This document shows, one piece after another, positions 56,528 to 64,000 of a DNA stretch of 64,000 nucleotides. Every line of letters begins with the position of its first letter. The first letter of the stretch is position 1. The notes beneath the pieces were generated by a model, which saw only the letters and a list, made by a program, of their open reading frames with translations, was not told where the DNA came from and ran no database searches. The position numbers were made by a program, and so were the translations under genes. Source of the DNA: Roseibium sp. HPY-6 (GTDB taxonomy: Bacteria; Pseudomonadota; Alphaproteobacteria; Rhizobiales; Stappiaceae); assembly GCF_040530035.1 (NCBI RefSeq), contig NZ_JBEWCD010000002.1, forward strand, positions 248,001 to 312,000, read 5' to 3'.

Positions 56528-57433
56528 ATGCAGGAATTGTTGCTGGAAATCGCCGAGGCGGCTGCGGGCAGTCCGGACAAAGGCAATGTTGCCACCTATA
56601 TTCCAGAACTTGCCGGGGTCGATCCGGACCAGTTTGGGATTGCCGTCGCGCTCGAAGATGGACGCCTCTTTACCGCCGGAGACTCGGATGTCCCGTTTTC
56701 CATCCAGTCGGTCTCCAAGGTTTTCGCGCTGGCTCTTGCACTGGGCCGGGTCGGGGATCAGCTTTGGTACCGCGTGGGGCGGGAACCGTCCGGACTGTCC
56801 TTCGATTCCATTCTTCTGCTTGAGCGCGAAGACGGTATTCCACGCAATCCCTTCATCAATGCCGGCGCATTGGTGACGACGGATACCTATCTTGCAGAAT
56901 CCAATCCGCGCGAGGCCCTTGGAGAGCTTCTGCGGTTTATCCGTGCCGCGGCCGACGACGACAGCATTCATATCAATGAACGGGTGGCGCAATCGGAGAT
57001 CGCAACGGGTCACCGCAATTTTTCACTCGCGCATTATCTGGCGTCGCACGGCAACATGCGCTCTGCAGTGGACAAGGTGCTTGGCACCTATTGCCATCAA
57101 TGCGCAATCGAGATGACTTGCCGTCAACTGGCGCTTGCCGGACGGTTTTTGATCGATGCGGACGACATGCCGCCTCTGGTCGCGGTACAGCGCCGGCGTC
57201 GAATCAACGCGCTCATGATGACCTGCGGCCACTACGACGGCTCCGGCGATTTCGCGTTTCGCGTCGGGCTTCCGGGGAAAAGCGGCGTTGGCGGTGGCAT
57301 ACTGGTGATCTCGCCGGGACGGGCGTCAATCGCGGTCTGGTCACCGGGGCTCAACCGCTACGGAAACTCCAAACTGGGCACGGAAGCGATGGAAACCTTC
57401 GCAAAGCGTCTTGGATGGTCCGTGTTCGGCTGA
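56528..57433 (+). CDS. glsA: Glutaminase A
   Basis: Hydrolyses glutamine to glutamate and ammonia in the cytoplasm. The 301-residue protein has the beta-lactamase-like SVSK active-site motif in [16 protein letters not shown] at about 57-72 (S and K of the S-x-x-K pair), NPFINAGAL at about 106-114 and a C-terminal GKSGVGGGI at about 251-259. I chose the ATG at 56528, which follows GGAGGAAG. It lacks the STAS or ankyrin extensions of longer forms. Confidence 0.95.
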   Translation: MQELLLEIAEAAAGSPDKGNVATYIPELAGVDPDQFGIAVALEDGRLFTAGDSDVPFSIQSVSKVFALALALGRVGDQLWYRVGREPSGLSFDSILLLEREDGIPRNPFINAGALVTTDTYLAESNPREALGELLRFIRAAADDDSIHINERVAQSEIATGHRNFSLAHYLASHGNMRSAVDKVLGTYCHQCAIEMTCRQLALAGRFLIDADDMPPLVAVQRRRRINALMMTCGHYDGSGDFAFRVGLPGKSGVGGGILVISPGRASIAVWSPGLNRYGNSKLGTEAMETFAKRLGWSVFG

Positions 57434-57497
57434 TCGTGCCGCTGGCCAGACAGCTATGTTTGCTTGCGCATGTCAGTCCAACGCTTCACCGCGGCTA

Positions 57498-58205
57498 TTA
57501 GTCCTCCTCGTCGGCAGCCAGCAGGCCAGATTTGAACAGCATTCCCGCGGCCGCCCCTCCAATGAGTGGTGCGATGATGAATAGCCAGACTTGCGCCAAC
57601 GCTGCCGGATTATTGCCCGCACCCACAATTGCCGGGCCGAGAGACCGAGCCGGATTGACCGAGACGCCGGTGACATTGATGCCGACGATATGAATGACAA
57701 CAAGTGTCAGACCGATAGCCAATCCAGCGAGATGAGAAGGCGCGCCTTTTTGCGTGACACCGAGAATGCATACAAGAAAGAGGAACGTCGCCACGATTTC
57801 GAAAACGAGTGCGGACAAGAGATTGTATTGGCCAAGATAGCCTGCACCCCAGCCGTTCTGGCCGAGGCTGCCATCCCAACCGCTTGCCTTGCCGCTCAAG
57901 ATGAGCGCCAGAACCATCGCGCCTGCCAAGGCTCCAAGAACCTGCGCGATCCAATAAGTGATCATCTCTCCAGCGGGCATCCGTCCGGCGAGGAATACGC
58001 CAAGGCTGACGGCAGGATTGATGTGGCACCCGGAGATCATGCCTATCCCGTAGGCCATGGCGACGATCGACAAACCGAATGCAAAGGCTATCCCAAGGAC
58101 ATCGATCGAGGTCGCCCCGGTGCCCATGCCGGCAATAACGGCAGCGCCGCAACCGAAAAGAACAAGTGTGAAAGTACCAATGAATTCCGCGATTGCCTTC
58201 TTCAT
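57498..58205 (-). CDS. aqpZ: Aquaporin Z
   Basis: Water channel of the inner membrane. The 235-residue protein has six membrane segments and two half-helices with the NPA boxes INPAVSLG at about 62-69 and VNPARSLG at about 184-191. The His in VVIHIVGIN and the Arg after the second NPA are the residues expected at the narrow filter of water-selective AqpZ. The start codon region is preceded on its strand by AGGAGGCTGGGC. Convergent with glutaminase and divergent from sdhC. Confidence 0.95.
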   Translation of the reverse strand: MKKAIAEFIGTFTLVLFGCGAAVIAGMGTGATSIDVLGIAFAFGLSIVAMAYGIGMISGCHINPAVSLGVFLAGRMPAGEMITYWIAQVLGALAGAMVLALILSGKASGWDGSLGQNGWGAGYLGQYNLLSALVFEIVATFLFLVCILGVTQKGAPSHLAGLAIGLTLVVIHIVGINVTGVSVNPARSLGPAIVGAGNNPAALAQVWLFIIAPLIGGAAAGMLFKSGLLAADEED

Positions 58206-58397
58206 ATGCCCAGCCTCCTGTTGCGCGGGAACTCGGCCCGGGTCTCCCGCAAGAACGGTGACGTATACGAGAGTTGCGTAAATTTGCTCGGTTGAAAAGC
58301 TCGGGGCATTGTGCGTTGCGGTAGTGAAACGCCGCGTGTGTGGCAGTTTTGGTCTGTGGGCGGTAAAGTAACTTTCCAGATTCTCCTTTTTGATGTT

Positions 58398-58426
58398 TTG
58401 ACGCGGCGCCTTCTTGGCGCTAGAAC
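58398..58426 (+). promoter_or_regulatory. Sigma-70 promoter of the sdh operon
   Basis: TTGACG (58398-58403), 17 bases, then TAGAAC (58421-58426). The -10 lies within an inverted repeat CTAGAA-CCT-TTCTAG (58420-58434), which could be an operator. It is 73 bases before sdhC. Confidence 0.65.
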
Positions 58427-58449
58427 CTTTCTAGACAACGCACTGATTT

Positions 58450-58473
58450 CCTTACGTTTGCGTAAGCGTAAGG
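58450..58473. promoter_or_regulatory. CTTACG/CGTAAG palindrome in the sdhC 5' region
   Basis: CCTTACG (58450-58456) mirrors CGTAAGG (58467-58473), with a second CGTAAG between them, so one left arm can pair with either copy. It lies in the probable 5' untranslated region of the sdh operon and may be an operator or an RNA switch-like hairpin. The rest of the 58206-58498 spacer holds no gene. Confidence 0.45.
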
Positions 58474-58498
58474 TCGCGTCGTACGGGAGAGGAATTCC

Positions 58499-58897
58499 AT
58501 GTCGAATGCCGATATGCGGGGCAATCGCCCGCTGTCACCCCATCTTCAGATTTACAAGCCGATTCTGACGATGGTCATGTCGATCCTGCACCGCATCACG
58601 GGTGCGGCGCTTTATTTCGGGACGATTCTCCTGGCATGGTGGTTGATCGCCGCGGCCGCAGGCCCGTCCTACTTTGACTTTGTCAACGGCATATATGGGT
58701 CCTTCTTCGGCCGCCTGATTCTCTTCGGGTTCACCTGGGCACTGGTGCACCACATGCTGGGCGGTCTGCGTCATTTCATCTGGGACATGGGCGCGGGGTT
58801 CGGCAAGGACGCCCGCGAGTGGCTCGCGAAAGCCACGATCATTGGATCCGTTTCCATCACGCTGATCCTCTGGATCATCGGCTACATGGTTCGCTAA
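58499..58897 (+). CDS. sdhC: Succinate dehydrogenase cytochrome b556 subunit
   Basis: Membrane anchor of complex II that binds heme b and quinone. The 132-residue protein has the N-terminal RPLSPHLQIYKP, the SILHRITG motif at about 28-35, three membrane segments and the heme-ligand region HHMLGGLRHFIWD at about 84-96. GGGAGAGGAATTCC precedes the ATG. First gene of the sdhC-sdhD-sdhA-(FkbM)-sdhB operon. Confidence 0.97.
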   Translation: MSNADMRGNRPLSPHLQIYKPILTMVMSILHRITGAALYFGTILLAWWLIAAAAGPSYFDFVNGIYGSFFGRLILFGFTWALVHHMLGGLRHFIWDMGAGFGKDAREWLAKATIIGSVSITLILWIIGYMVR

Positions 58898-58907
58898 GGA
58901 GAGTGTC

Positions 58908-59291
58908 ATGACAGATATGCGCACACCCCTCAACAAGGTTCGCGGACTGGGCTCGGCCAAGGAAGGCACGGATCATTTCTGGAAACAGCGGGTCACGGCT
59001 GTAGCCAATGTTGTCCTGATCAGCTTCTTCGTGATCCTGGTGATTTCGATGCAGGGATCCAGCCACAGCGACGTGATCGACACGCTTAAAAACCCGCTGG
59101 TCTCGATCATCTTCCTGTTGGTGATCCTGTCCGGCGTCTACCACATGAAGCTCGGCATGCAGGTGATCATCGAGGATTACATCCACGGTGAAGGCCTCAA
59201 GTTCCTGACCCTGATGGCGAACACCTTTTTCTGCGCCTTTATCGGCTTCGGCTGCATCTTTGCAGTGCTCAAGATTGGCTTTGGAGGCTAA
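58908..59291 (+). CDS. sdhD: Succinate dehydrogenase hydrophobic membrane anchor
   Basis: Second membrane anchor of complex II. The 127-residue protein has [20 protein letters not shown] near the N-terminus, three membrane segments and [20 protein letters not shown] at about 82-101, with the heme-region histidines of the family. AAGGAGAGTGTC precedes the ATG, 10 bases after sdhC. Confidence 0.96.
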   Translation: MTDMRTPLNKVRGLGSAKEGTDHFWKQRVTAVANVVLISFFVILVISMQGSSHSDVIDTLKNPLVSIIFLLVILSGVYHMKLGMQVIIEDYIHGEGLKFLTLMANTFFCAFIGFGCIFAVLKIGFGG

Positions 59292-59296
59292 CCCGG

Positions 59297-61123
59297 ATGG
59301 CCAAAACCTATGAATTCGTCGACCACACCTACGACGTGGTTGTTGTCGGTGCGGGCGGCGCGGGACTGCGCGCGACACTCGGCATGGCCGAACAGGGGCT
59401 GAGAACAGCCTGTATCACCAAAGTCTTCCCGACCCGTTCGCATACGGTGGCGGCGCAGGGCGGTATCGCTGCGTCGCTGAAAAACATGACGCCGGACTGC
59501 TGGGAATGGCACATGTACGACACCGTCAAGGGGTCCGATTGGCTCGGTGACACCGATGCCATGGAATACCTGGCACGCGAGGCGCCCAAGGCGGTCTACG
59601 AACTCGAACACTATGGTGTCCCGTTTTCGCGCACCGAAGAAGGCAAGATTTACCAGCGCCCCTTCGGCGGCCATATGCAGAACTACGGCGAAGGTCCCCC
59701 CGTTCAGCGCACCTGCGCCGCGGCCGACCGGACCGGTCACGCCATCCTGCACACGCTTTACGGCCAGTCGCTACGCCACAATGCGGAATTCTATATCGAA
59801 TATTTCGCACTCGACCTGATCATGTCGGAAGATGGTGCCTGCCAGGGTGTGATCGCATGGAACCTCGATGACGGAACGATCCACCGCTTCGCTGCCAAGA
59901 TGGTCGTTCTGGCCACTGGCGGTTATGGCCGCGCCTATTTCTCGGCGACTTCAGCACACACGTGTACCGGCGATGGTGGCGGCATGGTTGCCCGCGCCGG
60001 CCTGCCGCTTCAGGACATGGAATTTGTCCAGTTCCACCCGACAGGGATTTACGGCTCCGGCTGTCTGATCACCGAAGGCGCACGCGGCGAGGGTGGCTAT
60101 CTGGTCAATTCCGAAGGCGAGCGTTTCATGGAACGCTATGCACCATCGGCCAAGGACCTGGCCTCGCGTGATGTGGTTTCGCGCTGCATGACGATGGAGA
60201 TCCGCGAAGGCCGCGGCGTCGGAAAATCCGGCGACCATATCTTCCTGCATCTCGATCACCTCGATCCGGCGCTGCTGGCCGAGCGTCTCCCGGGCATTTC
60301 GGAGAGCGCCAGGATCTTTGCCGGTGTTGACGTCACCAAGGACCCGATCCCGGTTCTGCCGACGGTTCACTACAATATGGGTGGTGTGCCAACCAACTAC
60401 TGGGGTGAGGTCCTGAACGCCGACGCAAAGAACCCGAACCGTATTCAGCAAGGCTTGATGGCCGTTGGCGAGGCAGGCTGCGCTTCCGTCCACGGTGCGA
60501 ACCGTCTTGGCTCCAATTCGCTGATCGACCTGGTTGTCTTCGGCCGCGCGGCCGCGATCAAGGCCGGTGAGGTTGTCGACCCGAAGGAGGCAACGCCTGC
60601 CCCCAACGAAGCGTCCTGCGAAAAGATCATGGACCACTTCGACAAATTGCGGAATGCAAATGGCTCCATTCCGACGGCGGATCTGCGCGACAAGATGCAA
60701 CGCGCCATGCAGGAAGACGCTGCCGTTTTCCGCACGCAGGAGAGCCTGGAAGCGGGCTGCAAGCGCCTGTCTGAAATCTGGGGTGAGATGAAAGACATCA
60801 AGGTGTCTGACCGCTCGATGATCTGGAATTCCGATCTCGTGGAAACGCTCGAGCTTGAAAACCTGATGGCCAACGCGATCACCACCGTCTACGGCGCTGA
60901 AGCGCGCAAGGAGAGCCGCGGCGCGCACGCCCGTGAAGACTTCAAGGACGGTCCGTTCTCCGGCCGCGACGACGAGAACTGGCGCAAGCATACGCTTGCC
61001 TGGGTCAACGATGAAGGCGACGTCAAGCTGGACTACCGTCCCGTCGTGCTCGATCCGCTGACCACCTTCGACGAGGGCGGGATCGACCCGAAAAAGATCG
61101 CGCCGAAAGCGCGCGTCTACTAA
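59297..61123 (+). CDS. sdhA: Succinate dehydrogenase flavoprotein subunit
   Basis: Catalytic FAD subunit that oxidises succinate to fumarate. The 608-residue protein has the FAD-binding [15 protein letters not shown] at about 15-29, SHTVAAQGG with the covalent-FAD histidine at about 48-56, [22 protein letters not shown] with active-site residues at about 252-273 and the C-terminal RGAHAREDF region. Length is normal. The stop codon overlaps the Shine-Dalgarno sequence of the following FkbM gene (TAAGGAG). Confidence 0.98.
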   Translation: MAKTYEFVDHTYDVVVVGAGGAGLRATLGMAEQGLRTACITKVFPTRSHTVAAQGGIAASLKNMTPDCWEWHMYDTVKGSDWLGDTDAMEYLAREAPKAVYELEHYGVPFSRTEEGKIYQRPFGGHMQNYGEGPPVQRTCAAADRTGHAILHTLYGQSLRHNAEFYIEYFALDLIMSEDGACQGVIAWNLDDGTIHRFAAKMVVLATGGYGRAYFSATSAHTCTGDGGGMVARAGLPLQDMEFVQFHPTGIYGSGCLITEGARGEGGYLVNSEGERFMERYAPSAKDLASRDVVSRCMTMEIREGRGVGKSGDHIFLHLDHLDPALLAERLPGISESARIFAGVDVTKDPIPVLPTVHYNMGGVPTNYWGEVLNADAKNPNRIQQGLMAVGEAGCASVHGANRLGSNSLIDLVVFGRAAAIKAGEVVDPKEATPAPNEASCEKIMDHFDKLRNANGSIPTADLRDKMQRAMQEDAAVFRTQESLEAGCKRLSEIWGEMKDIKVSDRSMIWNSDLVETLELENLMANAITTVYGAEARKESRGAHAREDFKDGPFSGRDDENWRKHTLAWVNDEGDVKLDYRPVVLDPLTTFDEGGIDPKKIAPKARVY

Positions 61124-61132
61124 GGAGCTCGG

Positions 61133-61981
61133 ATGGTGAGCGAGGCCGCGGCACATCTGGATACGAGAAGCCCGTTCGGCACCTATCCGGCTGAACGGAT
61201 GGTTCGCGCTGCGTGGCGCCTCGCGGATCGCCACGATCTCTCCAGAGGTCTGCGCAAACGTATCCGGTCTCTGGTCGCAAGGTTCTTCAAGGGGCCTTAT
61301 GACCTTGAAGCCGATGGTCTGAAATTCCGGATTTACCCCGGTGAGAACTACGACGACCGGAAGATCCTCGCCAAGGGCCGCCTTCCGGAACGCGCCGAGC
61401 ACACGTTGCTGGAACCACACCTGCAGGACGGCACCGTGTTTGTTGATGTCGGCGCGAACATTGGCTCCTACGCGGTCTTTGCCGCACGCCGCGGGGCCGA
61501 GGTTGTTGCGATCGAGGCCAATCCGCAGACCGCGCATAAGCTCAGCTACAATGTGCGCGCGAACGAATTGGACAATGTCACCGTCGTGAACTCGGCGGTC
61601 GGTCCCAAGGATGATTCGCTTCCGCTTTGGCATGAACCGAGCAATTGCGGCTTCGCCACTTTTGTGAAGGACCTGACAACGGGCGAATGGGCGAGTGACT
61701 GGTCGCCGACCTATGTGAACGTGCGTCCCCTGACTGCGATTGCTGATCAGCAGGGGCTGAAGCGGATCGACGTTCTGAAAGTGGATGTGGAAGGATTTGA
61801 GGACCGCGTGGTCCTGCCTTTCCTGAGACACGCGGACAAGCCGATGTGGCCCCGCGTGATCCTTCTTGAAACCAATTGCCGGCCCTATTGGTCCGAGGAT
61901 TGCCTGCCTGAGCTGGCGAACCGCGGCTACGAGGTGACCGGCCGGACGAATGACAACATGGTCTTTGAGCTCACAGGCTGA
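61133..61981 (+). CDS. FkbM family methyltransferase inside the sdh operon
   Basis: SAM-dependent methyltransferase of the FkbM family, usually acting on hydroxyls of sugars or secondary metabolites. The 282-residue protein has the SAM motif VFVDVGANIGSYAVFAARRGAEVVAIEANP at about 102-131 and LKVDVEGFEDRVV at about 217-229. It starts 9 bases after sdhA with AAGGAG overlapping the sdhA stop, so it is translated with the sdh genes; sdhB follows after 70 bases. No link to complex II function can be read from sequence. GC content looks like its neighbours, so recent transfer is not evident. Confidence 0.9.
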   Translation: MVSEAAAHLDTRSPFGTYPAERMVRAAWRLADRHDLSRGLRKRIRSLVARFFKGPYDLEADGLKFRIYPGENYDDRKILAKGRLPERAEHTLLEPHLQDGTVFVDVGANIGSYAVFAARRGAEVVAIEANPQTAHKLSYNVRANELDNVTVVNSAVGPKDDSLPLWHEPSNCGFATFVKDLTTGEWASDWSPTYVNVRPLTAIADQQGLKRIDVLKVDVEGFEDRVVLPFLRHADKPMWPRVILLETNCRPYWSEDCLPELANRGYEVTGRTNDNMVFELTG

Positions 61982-62051
61982 GCGAAGAGACGGTACGGCC
62001 CAAATGCCCTGACCGGCAAACTGAAAGGGCCCAACGCGGAGCAGTAACGAG

Positions 62052-62834
62052 ATGGTTCAGCTGACGCTTCCCCGGAACTCCACGGTGACGGAAGGCAAGG
62101 TGTGGGACAAGCCGGACGGCGCGACCAACCTGCGCGAATACCGGATCTATCGCTGGAACCCGGACGATGGCCGCAACCCGCGCGTCGATACGTATTTTAT
62201 CGATGCCGACGATTGCGGACCGATGGTTCTCGATGGCCTCATCTACATCAAGAACAAGATCGATCCGACGCTGACGTTCCGGCGGTCCTGCCGGGAAGGC
62301 ATCTGCGGGTCCTGCGCCATGAATATCGACGGCACCAACACCCTGGCCTGCACCAAGGGCATGGACGAAATTGCCGGCGACGTCGTCAAGATCTATCCGC
62401 TCCCGCACATGGCCGTGGTCAAGGATCTCGTGCCGGATCTAACGCGCTTTTACGCCCAGCACCGCTCCATTGAGCCCTGGCTGAAAACCGTGTCGCCGGC
62501 ACCGGAAAAGGAATGGCTGCAGTCGCATGACGATCGCGTCAAGCTCGACGGTCTTTATGAATGCATTCTGTGTGCCTGCTGCTCAACCTCCTGCCCGAGC
62601 TACTGGTGGAACGGCGATCGTTACCTCGGCCCGGCCATCCTTCTGCAGGCCTATCGCTGGCTGATCGACAGCCGCGACGAAGCAACCGGTGAACGTCTCG
62701 ACAATCTGGAAGACCCCTTCCGGCTCTATCGTTGCCACACCATCATGAACTGTTCCCAGGCCTGCCCGAAAGGGCTCAATCCGGCCAAGGCAATCGCCGA
62801 GATCAAGAAGATGATGGTGGAACGGCGGGTTTGA
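62052..62834 (+). CDS. sdhB: Succinate dehydrogenase iron-sulfur subunit
   Basis: Electron-transfer subunit of complex II. The 260-residue protein has the [2Fe-2S] ligand region [15 protein letters not shown] with a later Cys in TLAC (about 79-103), and the C-terminal [4Fe-4S] and [3Fe-4S] ligands in [11 protein letters not shown] and [13 protein letters not shown]. Residues 1-20 are a short lead. An AACGCGGAGCAGTAACGAG context precedes the ATG. A terminator follows the gene. Confidence 0.97.
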   Translation: MVQLTLPRNSTVTEGKVWDKPDGATNLREYRIYRWNPDDGRNPRVDTYFIDADDCGPMVLDGLIYIKNKIDPTLTFRRSCREGICGSCAMNIDGTNTLACTKGMDEIAGDVVKIYPLPHMAVVKDLVPDLTRFYAQHRSIEPWLKTVSPAPEKEWLQSHDDRVKLDGLYECILCACCSTSCPSYWWNGDRYLGPAILLQAYRWLIDSRDEATGERLDNLEDPFRLYRCHTIMNCSQACPKGLNPAKAIAEIKKMMVERRV

Positions 62835-62860
62835 GCGCCGTCTGAAACTTGGCACTTGAA

Positions 62861-62888
62861 AAGGCTGTCCTTGGAGGCAGCCTTTTTT
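62861..62888 (+). terminator. Rho-independent terminator after sdhB
   Basis: AAGGCTG (62861-62867) pairs with CAGCCTT (62878-62884), followed by TTTT. The Shine-Dalgarno sequence of the next gene begins right after the T run, so that gene would need its own promoter or readthrough. Confidence 0.85.
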
Positions 62889-62898
62889 GGAGGGTAGT

Positions 62899-63699
62899 TT
62901 GGACCCGCAGATCGTAACTGAAATTCGCACCCGGTTGAGCGACCTCGAAACAAGGGAGAAAATCGCAATTCCTCTTGCCATCGAGAGTGGTAGCCGTGCC
63001 TGGGGATTTCCGTCGCCGGACAGCGACTATGATTGCCGGTTTGTTTATGTCCGGCGGCTTGAAAAGACCTTCACGTTGTTTCCGGTTCGCGATGTGATCG
63101 AAGAACCGTTGACCCCTGTTTTCGATATCAATGGATGGGATCTTGGCAAGGCGCTTCGGCTCATGCATTCGGGGAATGCCGTGATTGTCGAATGGCTGAA
63201 GTCGGTCTTTGCTTACAAAGAGCATGAGCCCTTCAGAGTTGCCGCATTGGAACTTGCGGACGAAGTGTGTGATCGCCGCCTGATCGGCAAGCACTACTAC
63301 CATCTCGCCAAAGCGCAAATGACCAGGTTGGATTATCTGCGGGGTGAGGTATCTTTGAAAAAGACACTTTACGCGCTGCGGCCTTTGGCGGCACTGATGT
63401 GGCTTTCCGAGCATCCTGACAAGGCCGTTGCGCCTATGAATTTCCGGGAGTTGCAACGCGATGTCGAATTTCCCGATAGCGTATCGGAAAAAATTAATGC
63501 CTTGTTGGAACGGAAGGCAAGAAGTTCTGAAATGGGAACGGAGAAGCTCGAACCGACACTGTCCGAATTCATGCTGTCGTCCTACGAATCTTTTGAATCT
63601 TGGGCAGAAGCCGGCCAGCCAGATGAGCGAACCAAGCTTGAGATTGATGCTTTCTGGCGAACATGGACGACAAAACTCTCCTCTGACATCAACACGTGA
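62899..63699 (+). CDS. Predicted nucleotidyltransferase (PF10127/RlaP-like, DNA polymerase beta superfamily)
   Basis: Minimal nucleotidyltransferase of the polymerase-beta fold. The 266-residue protein has the GSRAWGFPSPDSDYDCRFVYVR active-site region at about 31-52, with the G-S motif and the D-x-D pair (SDYD) that binds metal; ALELADEV and the helical C-terminal half fit PF10127, called YcgL or RlaP-like. The start is probably the TTG at 62899, 4 bases after GGAGGG. RlaP-like proteins are reported near RNA ligases in RNA-repair contexts, but no ligase is seen here. Followed by a phosphoesterase gene after 25 bases. Confidence 0.82.
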   Translation: MDPQIVTEIRTRLSDLETREKIAIPLAIESGSRAWGFPSPDSDYDCRFVYVRRLEKTFTLFPVRDVIEEPLTPVFDINGWDLGKALRLMHSGNAVIVEWLKSVFAYKEHEPFRVAALELADEVCDRRLIGKHYYHLAKAQMTRLDYLRGEVSLKKTLYALRPLAALMWLSEHPDKAVAPMNFRELQRDVEFPDSVSEKINALLERKARSSEMGTEKLEPTLSEFMLSSYESFESWAEAGQPDERTKLEIDAFWRTWTTKLSSDINT

Positions 63700-63724
63700 A
63701 GTGATTGGTTCGTCAGTCTAAAGC

Positions 63725-64000
63725 ATGCTGAAACTTGCGAAGAAATACGGTCGGTTTCTTGTCTTGGGGGATCTGCATCTCGACTTCTGGTTGGCCTCTG
63801 GACGTCTGCCGTTCAGAAAATCTGACTTTGGAGATCTGGATGCGTTGATTATTGCAGGTGACCTGACAAACAAGCCGAAGGTCAGATGGCGGAAGGCCAT
63901 AGCCGTGCTGGCAGATTTGATCGACCGCAACAAGATCGTAATCGTGCCCGGCAATCACGATTACTACGACTTTCAACTTGACAGGGACGACAAGCTCAAA
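63725..64000 (+). CDS. Metallophosphoesterase family protein, 3' end outside window
   Basis: Calcineurin-like phosphoesterase, cut by the window edge after 92 codons. The visible part has the metal motifs GDLHLD at about 15-20, AGDLTN at about 43-48 and PGNHDYY at about 75-81, which match the conserved D-x-H, GD and GNHD blocks. It starts with ATG at 63725, 25 bases after the nucleotidyltransferase gene, so the two may form an operon. Nucleic acid, nucleotide or protein phosphate could be the substrate. Confidence 0.85.
   Translation, partial: MLKLAKKYGRFLVLGDLHLDFWLASGRLPFRKSDFGDLDALIIAGDLTNKPKVRWRKAIAVLADLIDRNKIVIVPGNHDYYDFQLDRDDKLK

Noticed and set aside
59951..61831. 626-codon open frame on the minus strand over sdhA and the FkbM gene
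   Set aside because: It lies opposite well-identified genes, its translation matches no family and long antisense frames are common in this GC-rich codon usage.

Overview
The window is a dense chromosomal stretch of an alphaproteobacterium. Gene order (dnaJ-pmtA, hslV-GNAT-hslU, tsaB-rimI-fur-plsC-miaB-phoH-ybeY-corC-lnt-HTH-metK-trmB-rimP-nusA-ylxR-infB-rbfA-truB, rpsO-pnp, kdsB-pheA divergent from a membrane cytochrome c, yejA-yejA-yejB-yejE-yejF, ffs, dnaX-ybaB-recR, sdhCDAB) is the Rhizobiales/Hyphomicrobiales core order. The moderately high GC, a PmtA-type phospholipid methyltransferase and a Mur/Fur-like regulator point to a Stappiaceae-like genome (Roseibium/Labrenzia/Stappia). That placement is inferred from content and not tested by a search. 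No tRNA, 5S/16S/23S rRNA, CRISPR array, transposase, integrase or phage gene was seen.

Layout. 1-4000: dnaJ, pmtA, an unassigned protein with a peptidoglycan-binding-like N-terminus, and an FMN reductase. 4050-7870: the HslVU protease operon behind an RpoH-like promoter, a universal stress protein and an Nfu-type Fe-S scaffold. 7968-19380: a long colinear run for tRNA modification (tsaB, miaB, trmB), ribosome and rRNA maturation (rimI, ybeY, phoH), envelope (plsC, corC, lnt), regulation (Fur/Mur, XRE) and metK. 19456-27112: the rimP-nusA-ylxR-infB-rbfA-truB translation/transcription operon, with a promoter and terminator in its leader and a 120-bp palindromic repeat inside it. 27102-28861: a LysR/TSUP pair that separates truB from rpsO. 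29116-31894: rpsO and pnp. 32122-38649: dapB, gpmA, a PfkB kinase, pheA, kdsB, cytochrome c and a diguanylate cyclase. 38766-46559: a peptide ABC transporter with two different substrate-binding proteins. 46597-50684: envelope and nucleotide hydrolases (MltB, histidine phosphatase, NudC, HIT) and a LysE exporter. 50765-54696: SRP RNA, a small ribbon-helix-helix/HRDH-motif gene pair, then dnaX-ybaB-recR. 54697-58205: an AT-rich orphan membrane protein, an EI24/CysZ-like protein, glutaminase and aquaporin Z. 58398-62834: succinate dehydrogenase, with an FkbM methyltransferase gene between sdhA and sdhB. 62899-64000: a predicted nucleotidyltransferase followed by a metallophosphoesterase that runs off the end.

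Most of the window is housekeeping. The places that depart from the expected order deserve attention: the RHH/HRDH operon behind ffs, the FkbM gene inside sdh, the LysR-TSUP pair at truB-rpsO, the 120-bp palindromic element between rbfA and truB, the terminator in the rimP leader, the CRP-like box before the peptidoglycan-binding-like gene, and the nucleotidyltransferase-phosphoesterase pair at the right edge. None can be called a new system from sequence alone. The RHH/HRDH pair and the right-edge pair are the best leads.
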